DNA from: Leptobrachium leishanense
Lineage: Eukaryota > Chordata > Amphibia > Anura > Megophryidae
Direction of reading: 5' to 3'
DNA length: 64,000 nt
NCBI GenBank assembly: GCA_009667805.1
Contig: CM019063.1
Span: forward strand, 197,016,954 to 197,080,953
The notes beneath the pieces are model-generated. The model saw only the letters and a program-made list of their open reading frames with translations, had not been told where the DNA came from and did not search any database. This document shows, piece after piece, positions 1-11,270 of this stretch. Numbering within the stretch: position 1 is the stretch's first letter; every line of letters starts with the position of its first letter. A program made the position numbers and the translations under genes.

Positions 1-728
1 ATGAAAAATTGTCTTGTGATCCAATAGTGTAGAAATTTGATTATTGTTTGAGTGGAGGATTAGATGTGGGACACATTGGGGAACATTTGTATTTATATCT
101 GTTAAAAAATCCTAGGACTCCTGTCATGTATGGGATCCCGAAAATCCACAAAAGTGTCACCTCCCCCCCAGCATGTCCCATTGTCTCAGCTATAAGGGGG
201 AGGTGTCATAGATCCTGTTGCGAGATGGCTCCACTTTTTGTTTAAGCCATCGATACAGAGTGTACCCCTTGTGTTAAGGACACAGGTCAGTTTTTGCAAA
301 GGATTCAAACTATTGAGACAGACTTGAAAGTTGTGGTTTTCATCAAAATGGATGTAAAGAGTCGGTATACAGTACATTAATCCCCCATGAGGCAGGGGCT
401 GATGTTATGAGAGAATTGTTAACCCATTCAGCTTCTTATGAGTGCCCACACATTGAATTTGGATTGGAGTTACTTTTGTTGGCACTACAAAGTTATTTCA
501 GATTTGAAAATAAATGGTTTCTTCAGCGCACTGGGACAAATATGGAGGCGACCATGGCCCCCATGTATGCTAATGCATTTAAGTGCCTAATTTGAGATGG
601 ATAATATTCTATCCCTTTATTGGGAAAACATTATAGTATATGCCAGGTTTAGACGACCCCTTAATTTTGTGGTGATGGTCCCTCACCGAGGCTAGTGAGC
701 TGGAACGGCACATTAATGGGTTGGAATC
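1..728 (+). pseudogene. Penelope-like element reverse transcriptase, 5' part of relic
   Basis: Decayed reverse transcriptase of a Penelope-like element (PLE), read in several frames. Visible blocks in order: YGIPKIHK followed by a degraded PIVS block (about 127-200), KMDVKSRYTV (palm motif A with its catalytic Asp, about 346-375), and GTNMEATMAPMYANAF (motif B, about 535-582). The YIDD box is degraded to VYARF near 640. The same blocks appear intact in the PLE protein at 58027-59829, which supports the call. Stop codons and frame changes occur at 243, 378 and 594. The gene runs off the left edge and is interrupted at 729 by a solo LTR; its continuation resumes at 1812. Confidence 0.8.
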
Positions 729-1806
729 TGTCACGTCTAACTGTGCGGTGTTGAGGTTTCGAGCCCAGTGTGTGGTTACACAAACAGAGAGAAGCAGAAA
801 GGTGAGGTTAAATCAAAAATAAGGATTTAGTAAATGAAGAAACAGAAGTAAACCAAGAAGGGGACTCTGGATAAGTAACAACAGGTAAAGGAGCTGGCTG
901 GTAGAGATACTATATACAGAGGACAGGGTACACTCAGCAGATGAGATAGGAAGGGGTAGACAGGACAGGACACTGAATAGCATAATAGGGCTAACAGGAA
1001 AGGTACTGGACAGGACACTGGATGAAGAATAACAAAATAAGAGTCAACTAAACAGAAATGGAAACCGATAAACTAAAGAACACACTTACTGAATAAACAG
1101 AAGGTGGAGGACTAGGAGACACAGAGGGCAACAGGAATAACAACAAATATATATCAGGTGTGGTATTAGAAGGGCAAATACAGGAGAGTGGTCAGATCAA
1201 AGCGTAGGTCTTGGCAGGCAGCTGGCATAGTGTTGGTCAAAGTCCAGAGCAAAGGTCATACATGGGAGGTCAATCAATGAGCAGATCTGAAGCTGTGATG
1301 GGAGTTGGAGATAGAGTCCAGGAATGAGGAGTATCCAGGAAGGAGGGTTGCAATGGGATGCAGCGATGAGGGGTTACCATAAGATGCAGCGATGAGGGGT
1401 CCACAACAGGATACAGTGATGAGGGGTCACAAGAGGATACAGCAATGAGGGGTCACAAGAGGATACAGCAAAGAGGGGTCACAACAGGATACAGCGATGA
1501 GGGGTCACAACAGGATACAGTGATGTAGGGTTTCAGAAGGGGATGTGCATAGCATGCAGGTCTGGCACACAATGAGGCTTCCAAGGAAGAATGATGCAGA
1601 AGATCTGAGCTAAGGGTTGGATCTGGTTATATGGCAGTCCAGGCCCAGCCCACACCTGAGGCTGGAGAGGTGAAGGGGAAACCAGGAACGGATCCCTGAG
1701 TGCCTGGACACCAGTCCAGGCAGCAGTAAATTCAGGAACATAATTCTGTAGGGGGAACGGCACCTAATTTGCCCTTTCTCCGGTGCCAACGGCGCGTGTC
1801 ATGACA
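729..1806 (-). mobile_element. Solo LTR (about 1.08 kb) with 5-bp target duplication
   Basis: The block starts TGTCACG and ends TCATGACA, the TG...CA pattern of an LTR, and is flanked by GAATC at 724-728 and 1807-1811, a perfect 5-bp target duplication. PLE relic lies on both sides, so this is an insertion. It holds no coding sequence. A tandem array of a roughly 26-bp unit (core ATACAGCGATGAGGGGTCAC) runs from about 1358 to 1530 in about seven imperfect copies. Strand is inferred from two related LTRs at 35629 and 63006, of which 35629 shows TATA and AATAAA-like signals on the minus strand. Superfamily (Ty3/Gypsy versus ERV) cannot be decided by eye. Confidence 0.72.
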
Positions 1807-1811
1807 GAATC

Positions 1812-2272
1812 CCCCATAAAAGTCATGGGTACAGTAAGTGACATGGCCATATACTTTCTTGATGTAGAAAGATAATCTTCAAGAAAGATAATCAATTACA
1901 TCATTCTTTGTAATCTAAACCCACAAACCACAATACCTTGTTATTGGGGTCTAGTGTGCATCCAGAATACTTTAAAAATTCCCTGCCATGTGCACAATTT
2001 CAAAGGGTCATAAGAATCAACAGTGATGAGAATATAAGGGATGAACAATTGGGGTTTATGGTTGAAAGATTTAAAACATGTTATATGCAATTAAGACTTT
2101 AGAGGAGGCTTTGATGAGGGCAAGAATCCCTCGTGGACCAAAAATCAATCGGGAGAGACTGGTGTTCCCCATGACTTACAATAGAGTATCTAATAAGATC
2201 ACATCTATTGTTACTACACAGCAAAGTAGAAGCCACATCCAGACTGTTACCTGAAAAAAGACTCTGCCTGAT
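1812..2272 (+). pseudogene. Penelope-like reverse transcriptase, 3' part of relic
   Basis: Continuation of the PLE relic beyond the solo LTR. Recognisable stretches include YFLDVE (about 1853-1872, palm motif D region), then VHPEYFKNSLPCAQFQRVIR (about 1957-2015), which matches the region after the palm in PLE proteins, and RLVFPMTYNRVSNKI (about 2157-2205). Several stops and frame changes are present. No GIY-YIG endonuclease block follows; the relic is cut by the piggyBac-type element starting at 2282. Confidence 0.68.
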
Positions 2273-2281
2273 ACACCTTTC

Positions 2282-3474
2282 TTTACCCCTTCACTGCTGA
2301 GGCATTTCAGCGCTGTGTGCTGAGCTAATTTTTACCGCTTTCACTTATGATGTTTAAACGTGATTTGAAGCCACATTTTATTATATGACCCAGACATATT
2401 ATATATTGTTCTTTCCGGCAGACTCTGCAGATTCATAATATATCATTTTTATATGTATACGTCATGTCCTGCCTGTATATTATAACAAAAAATGCAATAA
2501 ATTTGAATTTTTAATCATCTACGGCGTGTAAAGTGTTTTTTTCACATTTTATCACATGAGCGTTTACGGTTATGTTTTCTATGGGGTGCGCTTGTACAAA
2601 AATTAGAAATGGGGACTCGTTACATTTTTTAGGGGAAATTACGTGATTTTTAGCAAACGCACCCCATAGAAAAAATCATTAGTGCCGCATCATTGTTCAC
2701 ATTATAATTGAAACGTGAACAATATTGCTGCATTAACAAAAACAACACACAAAAAACACATGTTTTTATTTTTTTTAAATTATTTTTTTATTCATTTTTT
2801 AAATTTTTTTATTTATTTTTTAATTTAAAATTTTTTTTTATTACTTTGTACCTGGTCATGTTTGGTATCATTCGAAAGGCCATGCTCAGGTTCGGGAGAT
2901 ATGGGTTTTCAAAGGGGGGTTTCCTTGGGAAATCCCCGGGCAGCTAGGGGTTCCCTGGCTAACTGACGTCATTGCACCATGTGCGATGACGTTAGGTAGC
3001 CAGGGGGGACCCGGAGGTGGAGCCGCCATCCAAGATGGTGGCCCCCACTGGAGCTAGGCTGCGACACAGCGCTGGATGGTGCGGTATCGTAGCCCGGTAT
3101 GTGAAGGGTTAAAACCAGGCACCGCTTAAAAGGGGAGATTCTCCCCTTTTAAGCGGTGCCTGGTTTGTGCGGCTTCGACATCCCGATCGGGAGGGAGAGG
3201 GATCTGAAAGGATCAACCCATCCCTTCCATGCGATGTCCCGGGGTCACCCGAAAATGATGTCATTGCGCATGGCGTGATGACGTCATTTACGTGGGTGGC
3301 CCTTAAATGACGCATCTGACTTCAGGGAAGTCAGACCGCCGCAGGACCCCGGAGGAGAGAGGTGAGTATCTCTCCAGACTCCCGCTGAGCGGATGACATG
3401 TGGGGAACGTCCTCCGCATACAGCGGGAGTCAATGAGGACATTCCCCACATGTCTTCCGCAGCAAAGGGGTTAA
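2282..3474 (-). mobile_element. piggyBac-type non-autonomous element, copy 1
   Basis: Inverted relative to the copies at 11271-12142 and 50777-52019. The right end is AGCAAAGGGG then TTAA (3471-3474). The left end is TTTACCCCTTCACTGCTGAGG, with TTTA in place of TTAA. Other copies end in TTAACCC and GGGTTAA, so a TTAA target with CCCTT-type termini points to piggyBac. The interior shares blocks with the other copies, such as the region around 2400-2560 and AACGCACCCCATA near 2655-2670. No protein is encoded; AT-rich ORFs at 2708-2947 are chance. It contains several perfect palindromes. Confidence 0.75.
3112..3166. repeat. Perfect 27-bp palindrome
   Basis: Two 27-bp arms separated by one base form a perfect hairpin (AAACCAGGCACCGC... 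against ...GCGGTGCCTGGTTT). It lies inside the piggyBac-type element. Comparable but different stems occur in the other copies, for example around 51240-51395. Confidence 0.85.
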
Positions 3475-3934
3475 AGACTGTACAATCTGATTTTCTCTTT
3501 CCTGGATTGTAAAACTGTTTTGCAACAATAATTCCTGTATCCACCAGAGGTCAATGAATCCCTCTGCTCGCTTAACCTCCCTGGCGGTTTTCCTGAGTGT
3601 GACTCGGGCTTAAATTTCACTACCACGATCGGTAACCCCGAGCCACACTCGGGCTGTATACTAACCGCATCCTGCGCTCTCTCACTGTCTCCGCAGTCAC
3701 CTCTGTGTGATCGCGTTGGCCAGCGACTTGCTTTCTTTTTCCGCTCCCTGCGAGCCACACGACGCAGGGGGGTGGGACCAGGCAGCAAATTTGAAACCTA
3801 AAAAAAAAAGTGTAAAAATTAGAGAGTATAAAATCCTGACAGATGCAATGCATTCTGTCAGGATTACTTTGTGTCATTCACCCCAGGTATCCCTAATGAG
3901 TGGTCCTGTGTCCTGACTGCACTTTTGTACATTC

Positions 3935-5287
3935 ATGGCGTCCAAAACACATGCTTGTACCTCCAAAGCGGCTTCAGCGCAGCCTGAAAGCAGCGACAGC
4001 GAGTTCGAATTACTCGCAGAATTGAGCAACAATGATTTGTGGGTAGATTTGTCCTCATACACAGAAAGTGACGACAGCGAGGAATCTGATACTGCGCTCA
4101 GCGACATGGAAACTTGGTGCTCTATTGTCTGTGGTGCGGATCATGCAGCGCCCCCAAGATTCCCATTTACTGGAGCACCTGGTATGAAAGTGGACGTGGA
4201 ACACGACAACCCCTTGGCATACCTGCAATTATTCCAGACCAATGCGGTCTCTGAATTTTTTTTTACTGAGACAAACCAGTACCAGGAGCAACAATCGGTT
4301 ACTCTGCACGGAAGTGGTCACGTAGCAGGAAGTGGGAACCAGTGACCAAGGATGGCATCTGGAAATTACTGGCCCTGATAATTCTTCAGGGAGTGGTGGG
4401 TAAACCGATACAGAAGTGGTATTGGACAACCAATAAATTGCTTGCCATTCCATTCTTTGGCACAGTGATGCCAGAGTACCGGTTCACACTCATAATGAAA
4501 TTCCTTCACTTCGTAAACAACAAGGAATTTGATGACACCACATCCTTCCCCAAAACTGCAGAAAATTAGAGACGTGTCTCAGATGATCGTCACAAATTTC
4601 CAGTGGACCTATGTGCCAGAGAGGGACATCAGTATAGACGAAAGTCTAACGGCTACAAGGGACGTCTAAGCTGGATGCAATACATTGCATCAAAGAGGGC
4701 ACGATTTGGCGTGAAATCCTACATGCTGTGTGAATCCTCATCTGGCTACATCTGGAATTCCCTCATCTACACGGGGAAAAGGATGAAATTCAATGCCAAA
4801 TACAGCAAGTATGGATGGGCAACATCTTTCGTGCTGTCACTCATTGAGTCATTGCTAAATCAGGGTTATTGCGTGAAAACGGACAACTTCTACACGTCCC
4901 CTGAACTCTATGAGTGTCTCCTGCAGCACAAGATAGACGCCTATGGGACCGTCTGACCTAACCGGCGTGACATACCGCCAATCTTCAGAAATCAAAAGCT
5001 GAAGACTGGAGAAATGGTTGCCTGACAGAAAGGCAAAATGATGGCACTGCGATGGCGTGACAAGAAAGATGTGTGCCTGATGAGTACTGTCCATGACAAC
5101 ACTGTCATGGTACATACGAGAGGTGGGAAAGACATCATGAAGCCGCAGGTAGTGATGGATTACAATTCAACCATGGGAGGTGTTGGTCGAGCTGATCAAG
5201 CAATGACATTTTACCCAGCGATGCGGAAACAGCAGAAGAAATATTACAAGAAGATCTTCAGGCATCTTCTTGAGCAGTGCTTGTGGA
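3935..5287 (+). pseudogene. piggyBac transposase pseudogene
   Basis: Starts MASKTHACTSK with an acidic N-terminus, as in piggyBac-type transposases. The body includes GIWKLLALIILQGVV (about 4350-4394), ERDISIDES (about 4618-4644, first catalytic Asp), a GRLSWMQYIASKR block (about 4663-4700) and KTDNFYTSPELYECLL (about 4876-4924, second Asp). The DYNSTMGGVGRADQ block (about 5158-5199) has Gly where family members have the third catalytic Asp (GGVD). Frame changes occur near 4290, near 4570 where TAG lies in one frame, and near 4645. Stops near 4954 and 5023 are TGA where CGA is expected, typical of CpG decay. The Cys-rich C-terminus is lost to the insertion at 5288. Inactive. Confidence 0.88.
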
Positions 5288-6319
5288 TAGGGATGAGCTG
5301 TTCGGTTTGATCTGTTCGGAGTTCGCATCGAACATCGGCTGTTCGACAGTTTCTCGAACTTCGAACTTTTTGGGACGTTCGCCAAAAGTTTGAGAAAAAA
5401 AAAACATTTTGAAAAAAGTATAAAAAATGCTTAAAAAAATACTAAAAAATCTAGAAATAAAGAGACTCTTTACTGCAGAATATTATAAGCAACGGTTTAT
5501 TAGATGTTGAATTAAAACGGGAATATTTTTAACATTGAAGCCTATGGGATATAACATTCTTGTTTCTAAAACATTAGGCAGACACGGCCCTCTAATCAGG
5601 CACTGTAGAGGGCAGCCTGCAGGGGCCTCCCAAGGATCCCCTTGAGGAGCATTGAGGAGCCGCCGGATGACAGAGCTGCGACTGTGCGGGCTAGCCACCC
5701 GGGTGCATATGGCAGAGACAGGCAGCGCAGGGAGGGAGCCACTGCACCTGTGGCCACGGCAGACCCCCCCAACCAGGATCCAGGGAGCCCCCACTGACCA
5801 CCAGGCTAAGGTAAGGCGACACATTTCTAAAAAAAATTAACAGTAATTTTTGAAGTATTTTATTCAGTAGAAACTTTTTTTGCTTATATAACATGTGCTT
5901 TGTGAAAATAAAACGGTTTTGTGTTTACATTTTAATTTAGTTAGTGGATTCCTGTCCAGTGCGGTGAGAAGCAAACGTAATGCAGTGTAGACACGCTGCG
6001 AGGTGGAGCGGAGTGAAGTCAAGCCTGCAAAATGTTTGCTTCTCTTCGCTTCGCTACGCTGTGCGTCGCTACACGCTCAGTGTGTCTCAGCCTTTATTCC
6101 CGCATTGCTAGCTTACCGAATTAGTTTGTATACTTGTTACTGACCCTGCTTGTTCTGAGGACCCGATCTGTTGCCGACTTTGCCTGCCATTTGACTATTC
6201 TCTCTGTGTATTCCCTGCCTGTTCTGTTTGCTTCCTGTTGCTACTGGTGTGCGCCAATTCTCACCCTATGCAGTAGCGCAGTACAAGTGCCTAAACATTG
6301 CTGACCCGGTTTTGTTATA

Positions 6320-7046
6320 AAATTGTATATAACACCTTAGATGTTACAGTGCTCGGCGCTATGCAGTTATATACCAGAAATTATGTGAGGAGAGGGTTAT
6401 GCAATCACGCAGCTCACCACAAGGTGTGTCCCTCACCCTTATAGACCATGTGTTATAAAAAAATACAAACGTATTCTTAGGGAGCGCAGGAAAAATAGAT
6501 AGAGGTTCTTGCACAGAACAGGTTGCAGGATATTTTGCTGGATCCAAAATTTACACTATAATAAAAGACAAAAGACAATCGTGCAATACTGTATGTATAC
6601 AGGTATAAACAGATATGAGGTTTGGAGAAAACCACTCACAAACGGGGAACCAAGAAAAATGAACAGAATAAAATCCAAAATAAATAAAATAGGATCCGAG
6701 ACGCGTTTACCTCGCTAGCCTGCGAGTTTCATCAGTCGGTAGTTTTATGGCTGTGGGTTGAAGTTATTTATAGTCCTTTCAGTCCGGAAACGAAAAGTTT
6801 TTCAGGTGGCGTGCGTGTCAGCACGCAGTATGCGTTCCAAACGGTTTTCGGAGCCCTCTGATGACGTATATCTTCTTCCAAGCCTCGTATCGGAGCCAGG
6901 TGTATCGCTTCTCATTGCGCATGCGTGAGTCTTTCATTCTAATGGAAACAAGCTCACTTTGCGAATTCCATTAGCCGAAAACAGCCTATAGACACTTAAC
7001 TATAGAAACAAATATAAGTCACTTTAGAGAAATTTTGACCAGATGG
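6320..7046 (-). mobile_element. PLE long-repeat fragment with 12-bp target duplication
   Basis: The sequence between two copies of GGTTTTGTTATA (6308-6319 and 7047-7058) is absent from the sister hAT copy near 18200, which shows the empty site. The insert carries a GACGCGTTTACC...TCATCAG block that reads on the minus strand as a hammerhead-like motif, the same arrangement found in the PLE repeats at 56540-58010. Like those repeats it has a GCGCATGCG stretch (about 6918-6926). I infer a 5'-truncated PLE noncoding end. A 12-bp duplication fits target-primed reverse transcription. Confidence 0.6.
6696..6739 (-). ncRNA. Hammerhead-ribozyme-like motif, one core change
   Basis: On the minus strand: CCGA, then CTGATGA, then a 5-bp stem II (CTCGC with GCGAG), then TAAA where GAAA is expected, then palindromic CGCG, then TC, then TCGG. 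The outer CCGA and TCGG pair as stem I. CTGATGA and a UH cleavage dinucleotide are present. The change of GAAA to TAAA should impair cleavage, so this copy is probably dead. A self-complementary stem III implies a dimeric fold. Confidence 0.6.
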
Positions 7047-7692
7047 GGTTTTGTTATAGCTGCTGATGTAACTGAATAGATCGGGGATTTCTTCTGCATT
7101 ACCAAAACCTCCACCACTGCACTCTTCCACAACACCTCAGAGGGGTTACTGTGTGAAGGCACTTGCTGCCACCAAAGGCACAATATTTGGGTGCACTGCC
7201 ACTGACGCCTATACCAGATTCATATCATTTTAATATTGGACCGCAGGGTCCAACCCTGCACTCTTCCACAATACCACAGAGGGGTTACAGTGTGACGGCA
7301 CTGTTGCCGACACTAAAGGCCCAATTTTAAAGCACTTATTGTTACTTTCATCCAAAGCCTGCATAAGTTTCACCATAATTTAGCATAAAAAATCACTAAA
7401 CTTGTTCTGGTGTCCTAAAACGTCTCTTTTCATACAGACTGCCGCCCAAGCAGTTGTTTATGAATAGATTAAAGGAAAACCATTTACCGCCATTTGAAAC
7501 GTCATTTTTTTTGTTTTTAAATGTTTCTATAGATCCTACAAATCTGCCACTTCACGGGCAGGTTATGGGGACCTCCTAGGCACGATATTTGAAGGAATTT
7601 TTCGTTTTTATTCTTAACCTTTATTTCATGGAAAACTCACTGTTCCTTTAAAAACTTTTTTTAAAACTTTTTGTCCTTGTTTCCTGTCCCCC

Positions 7693-7981
7693 AACTAATA
7701 TTGCACCCTTGTTTTCTGAAAGATTTCAGTGTTTTTGTTTGATTATATTATTGAATATTATTTATTTCCATTATTTTGGATAATTGTTTTTGGGATAATA
7801 AATTACTATTTCGGGTTTCAAACTTTATCTGACTCCTTGTGTTTACTAGACTCTTTTTTGCACGGATTTCGGTGATTTATTTCTACTGATTACAGGCCTA
7901 CTATATAAAACAACTCATTTCCTTTCCAAAAAAATTGAAATGATTTTAGAAACAAAATTTTGAATCAGACTGCCAGGGAGG
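7693..7981. other. AT-rich piggyBac 3' region, no gene
   Basis: Unassigned AT-rich sequence between the end of the hAT homology and the piggyBac right terminus. It contains no convincing ORF. Confidence 0.5.
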
Positions 7982-7992
7982 TTAAACACATA

Positions 7993-8918
7993 CAGGGTTA
8001 TTCAAAGAGATCCGAATGGCTGCCGAAAGGGAACTGAACGCTGAAAATCAGCGTTCGTTTACCTTTCTTGGCCATTCGGCTATCCAGAGAGCAGGCAATT
8101 CGCCAAATCTTGGCGAATTGCCTGCACATACGGTGCCTGTTCGAGGGCAGTGAAATCCCCATAGAGAAGCAATGCTTCGGTTATTCAGAGAATACTTCGG
8201 TTATTCAGAGAGCAGTGAAAGGTTCCCCAAATGCCCTGTCATTCGGTGGTTTAATTCGGGAGGTTTATTCAGGCGAATCCCATAGGCTTCAATGTTAAAA
8301 ATATTCCCGTTTTAATTCAATATATAATAAACAGTTGATTAGAATATTCTGCAGTAAAGAGTCTCTTTATCTATAGATTTTTTAGGATATTTTAAGAATT
8401 TTTCGGGATTTTTTTTTAAAAACAGATTCCGATTTTTTTTAAAAAGAAATTTAAGTTTACTTATTTATTTTTTTAACAGCCCTTTTAATTATCATTCATT
8501 GGACCTCATATGTACATTTCAGACATTTTCGCTCAGTAGTTTCTTTGCAAACAGCGTTTCACTTTTCAAACACTTCAAGCAAACAGTTTTTTTAATTTAT
8601 TCACTGCATTTGTCTGCGCTGTCGGCTTTTTCCGGCGGCTGCGCTGCATGTGATTGGCCCCTGCTCAGGTTTTTCCGGTGTTTTCAGCGGGTTAATCCAG
8701 ATGGTTTTGCGGGTTTTGGTGTGCGTTCACCTTCGTTTTGCGGTGAGTTTTCGGCGGGGTTGCGGCGACCTTTTCCTGCATTTCGGGGACCCTGTGGTGC
8801 TTGCTGAATACACCGCAGTGTTGCCGAAACGGGATCGCCAAATCGAACCGAATTGAAGAGAACGAAAAGTCACCGAACGAACATGCGGTGGCTTTTCGAT
8901 TCTCTTTGAATAACCCTG
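7993..8918 (+). mobile_element. CAGGGTTATTC family DNA transposon, copy 1
   Basis: Starts CAGGGTTATTCAAAGAG and ends CTCTTTGAATAACCCTG, giving long terminal inverted repeats. Flanks are ATA and ACA, an imperfect 3-bp duplication; other copies show perfect ATG/ATG and TGT/TGT. Hallmark interior blocks are repeated GGCGAATTGCCTGC (about 8112), a stretch at 8280-8375 also found in the unrelated hAT element at 5288, a T-rich middle, and a GC-richer right arm (8620-8900). No intact protein is encoded. Superfamily is undetermined. Confidence 0.75.
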
Positions 8919-9265
8919 ACAGTATTGAATTTCATTTTAAAAGACTGTTGTTGGAACAATTATTTCTGTAACCACAAGAGGGCGTTGAATCACTATGTTT
9001 GTTTTAATCAACTTTTTTCATTAATAGTGAACCCACTTATATCACTACAGTTGCGCCGCAAGGAAGTCCCCCCCCCTTTCTATAATACAAATTTGATATC
9101 TAAGAGGCTGTGGATACCCCACACTTCCATACTCGCTGCACATAACATTCTGGCATTTAACTAGACATTACAATACTTACTAATTTTGTCGCTGACTAGA
9201 GGACACATTTCTTTATCTGCAACTAAAGAAACATTTTTCATCGGCCGTTCCCCAGCTGACAAGAC
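8919..9265. other. Unassigned spacer
   Basis: No gene seen. The piece at about 8940-9000 (ACTGTTGTTGGAACAAT... with a CCACAAGAGGG core) resembles 3498-3565 just left of the piggyBac element, suggesting an old dispersed or tandem repeat underlies both. Confidence 0.35.
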
Positions 9266-9268
9266 ATG

Positions 9269-9684
9269 CAGGGTTATTCAAAGAGCTCCGAATTGTGGCC
9301 CAAAGGTAACTGAACAGTGACATTCAGCGTACGGTTACTTTTCCAGGCCATTCACCTATCCAGAGAGCAGGCAGTTCGCCAAATGTTGGCGAATTGCCTG
9401 CACATACGGTGCCTGTTCGAGGGCAGTGAAACCCCCATAGAGAAGCAATGCTTCGTCTATTCAGAGAACAAAAACCAGCAGTGAAAAATTGCTGAAATGC
9501 CCTGCTGTTCGGTGATTTAATGCGACATCCCATAGGCTTCAATGTTAAAAATATTCCCGTTTTAATTCAATATCTAATAAACCGTTTATTATAATATTCT
9601 GCAGGAAAAAGTTTCTTTATTTTTAGATCTTTTGGGCATTTTTCGGGATTTTTAAAAAAAAAAAACTTTTTTTGCAAAACAATC
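9269..9684 (+). mobile_element. CAGGGTTATTC family copy 2, left half
   Basis: Starts CAGGGTTATTCAAAGAGCTCC after ATG (9266-9268) and follows copy 1 until about 9684, where retroviral LTR sequence takes over. Its right half is at 22141-22502, followed by ATG (22503-22505). The matching 3-bp flanks show this was one element before the provirus entered. About 100 bases of the element expected between the halves are missing. Confidence 0.8.
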
Positions 9685-9750
9685 GGACGATCCAGACCCC
9701 AATACTCTAGGATCAGGGATCCAAGTCCAGGGGACCAGAAATTCCTTTCA
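9685..9750 (+). repeat. 5' LTR remnant (last 66 bp)
   Basis: These 66 bases are identical by eye to 22075-22140 at the end of the 3' LTR. They end in CA two bases before the primer binding site. Everything upstream in the LTR (U3, R and most of U5) is missing, so the proviral promoter is gone. Confidence 0.85.
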
Positions 9751-9752
9751 GC

Positions 9753-9771
9753 TGGGGGCTTTGTCCGGGAT
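9753..9771 (+). promoter_or_regulatory. Primer binding site, tRNA-Pro type
   Basis: TGGGGGCTTTGTCCGGGAT directly follows the LTR remnant. It resembles the proline-tRNA primer site of gammaretroviruses with one extra or changed base in the middle. Confidence 0.75.
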
Positions 9772-10183
9772 CGGAAGCTGCCCTGGTGGTAAGTAGTCTT
9801 TCTGTCTGTATTGACGTAATTCTGCTATCACCTGCGGTACTCCGATACCCGCCCAAAGGGAATTTTTGTCGTTGTTATAATGTGGTCAGGGAACCACGAC
9901 ATTTAATGATACAAGTTGGGAACTTGTCTACAAGTTGGGAACTTGTTACTGAGATATTGAAAGAGTCAGGGGTGTGGATCAACCATCTCATTTTTTTTCC
10001 CTCTCTCGTTTGGTGGTGGTTTCTCCATTCTACGTGTTGTATTGTATATGTCTAGATTCCGTTCTACGTGTTGTATTGTTTATGTCTAGATTCCGTTCTA
10101 CGTGTTGTATTATTTATGTCTAGATTGTTTATTTCAAATATTATTAAGATCTGAAGTCCAGGTAAGGGACTGATTGCCGAAAT

Positions 10184-11270
10184 ATGGGTAACAAAAGTAC
10201 TAAATTGATTCCTGAGCCAGAGGTGGGAGAATCATGTAAGGATTTTGTGGCACGTATATCTACTAAGTTTTATTTCGTCCAACCATGGGTGGACAATATA
10301 GCGGGATGGACAGAGACTATTGGGAGCTGAAACCCTTTCCCTAGGATCGGGGACAATGATCCGTTTCATATGGATATGGTAAAGGGACTTTGTCTGGGGG
10401 ATAAAGATAGTTGGCCATATTATGGATCCGATCCACAATGGATATGAACTATATGAAGAAGGGAGGTGAAAACTGGCTACGGTATGCCCCCTACTGGTAC
10501 AAAAGAACCGTTGATAAACAGAATAGAAAGAAACTAGAGAAAGAGCTACAACTCGATATTAAACAGCATGAAATAGAAAAAAATATTAAGCAGACTTGGT
10601 GGCCTACCCTCCCTACCCCCCCATCCCATACCCTACCCCCTCCACCCCCCATTCCCATAACCCTTTACCTGTCACTATCCCCAGACGATATAGATTTACT
10701 GGCCACGCACCACGCCACCTCCCGAAATATTGCTCATGGCCGGGCTGATATAGCGGCAGCCCCACCTCTCACCACCATGCCACCTTCCCTCGTTACCTCC
10801 ACGTCCCTCTCTGCTGCTACATCTCACACTACACCACCCTTTTCCCCATCCAAACTACCCATTACCGTTGTTATCTCCCAGCCCCCCCCGAACGCCACAA
10901 CCATCATTAATTTTAAAAACAGATGTGTCCATCGGGGAAAGGTCCGAGTCTGATAATGAGGGGGCCTCTTTATCAACCAATCTCCCGCAGGGGACCCTAA
11001 GGAAGCGCCCTGTCAAAACCACTGAAAAGTACATTTCCCAAATGCCGTTTATGACAGTAGGGGAACATCTCCTAAAGAAACCTATGGAAATAGAGGATGT
11101 CAATAGGATCATAAAAAATTGCCCTAAACCTATGATCTCCCCAGCGGGACTATTTCATACTTACAAAAAAGCATGTAAGGGGCGAAACGTCACACAGGAA
11201 GATATGAGACTCATTTTTGATGGTATTATAGACCACACAACTACATGGGATTGGAATCTTGTTCCCAGTA
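10184..11270 (+). pseudogene. gag: gag pseudogene, matrix to start of capsid
   Basis: Begins MGNKSTKL with Gly at position 2, the usual myristoylation context of retroviral matrix proteins. Conserved WPYYGSDPQW is seen at about 10412-10441. In-frame TGA codons occur near 10328 and 10442. A proline-rich segment (about 10610-10900) sits between matrix and capsid. Capsid begins around 10975-11270 and is cut at 11271 by a piggyBac-type element. Frame changes occur near 10440 and 10900. Defective. Confidence 0.8.

Larger units (their letters stand above)
5288..7692 (-). mobile_element. hAT-type non-autonomous element, truncated copy 1
   Basis: Begins TAGGGATGAGCTGTTCGG inside the piggyBac transposase. 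It is collinear, in reverse, with the full copy at 17349-19886, which has an 8-bp target duplication. Homology stops near 7692 at TTTCCTGTCCCCCA, so the far end is missing and no second duplication is found. Internal landmarks shared with the other copy include a TTCG-rich subterminal palindrome (5300-5390), a block around 5455-5560, and 7060-7690. A 727-bp insertion sits at 6320-7046. No transposase is encoded. Confidence 0.72.
3572..7985 (+). mobile_element. Decayed piggyBac transposon with nested insertions
   Basis: TTAA at 3572-3575 is followed by CCTCCCTGGCGG; CTGCCAGGGAGG precedes TTAA at 7982-7985. These are matching terminal inverted repeats (11 of 12) with the TTAA target of piggyBac. 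The left part carries a recognisable piggyBac transposase relic (3935-5287). The right 290 bases (about 7695-7985) look like the 3' noncoding end. The middle is occupied by a hAT-type insertion that starts at 5288 and cuts off the transposase C-terminus. Confidence 0.82.
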
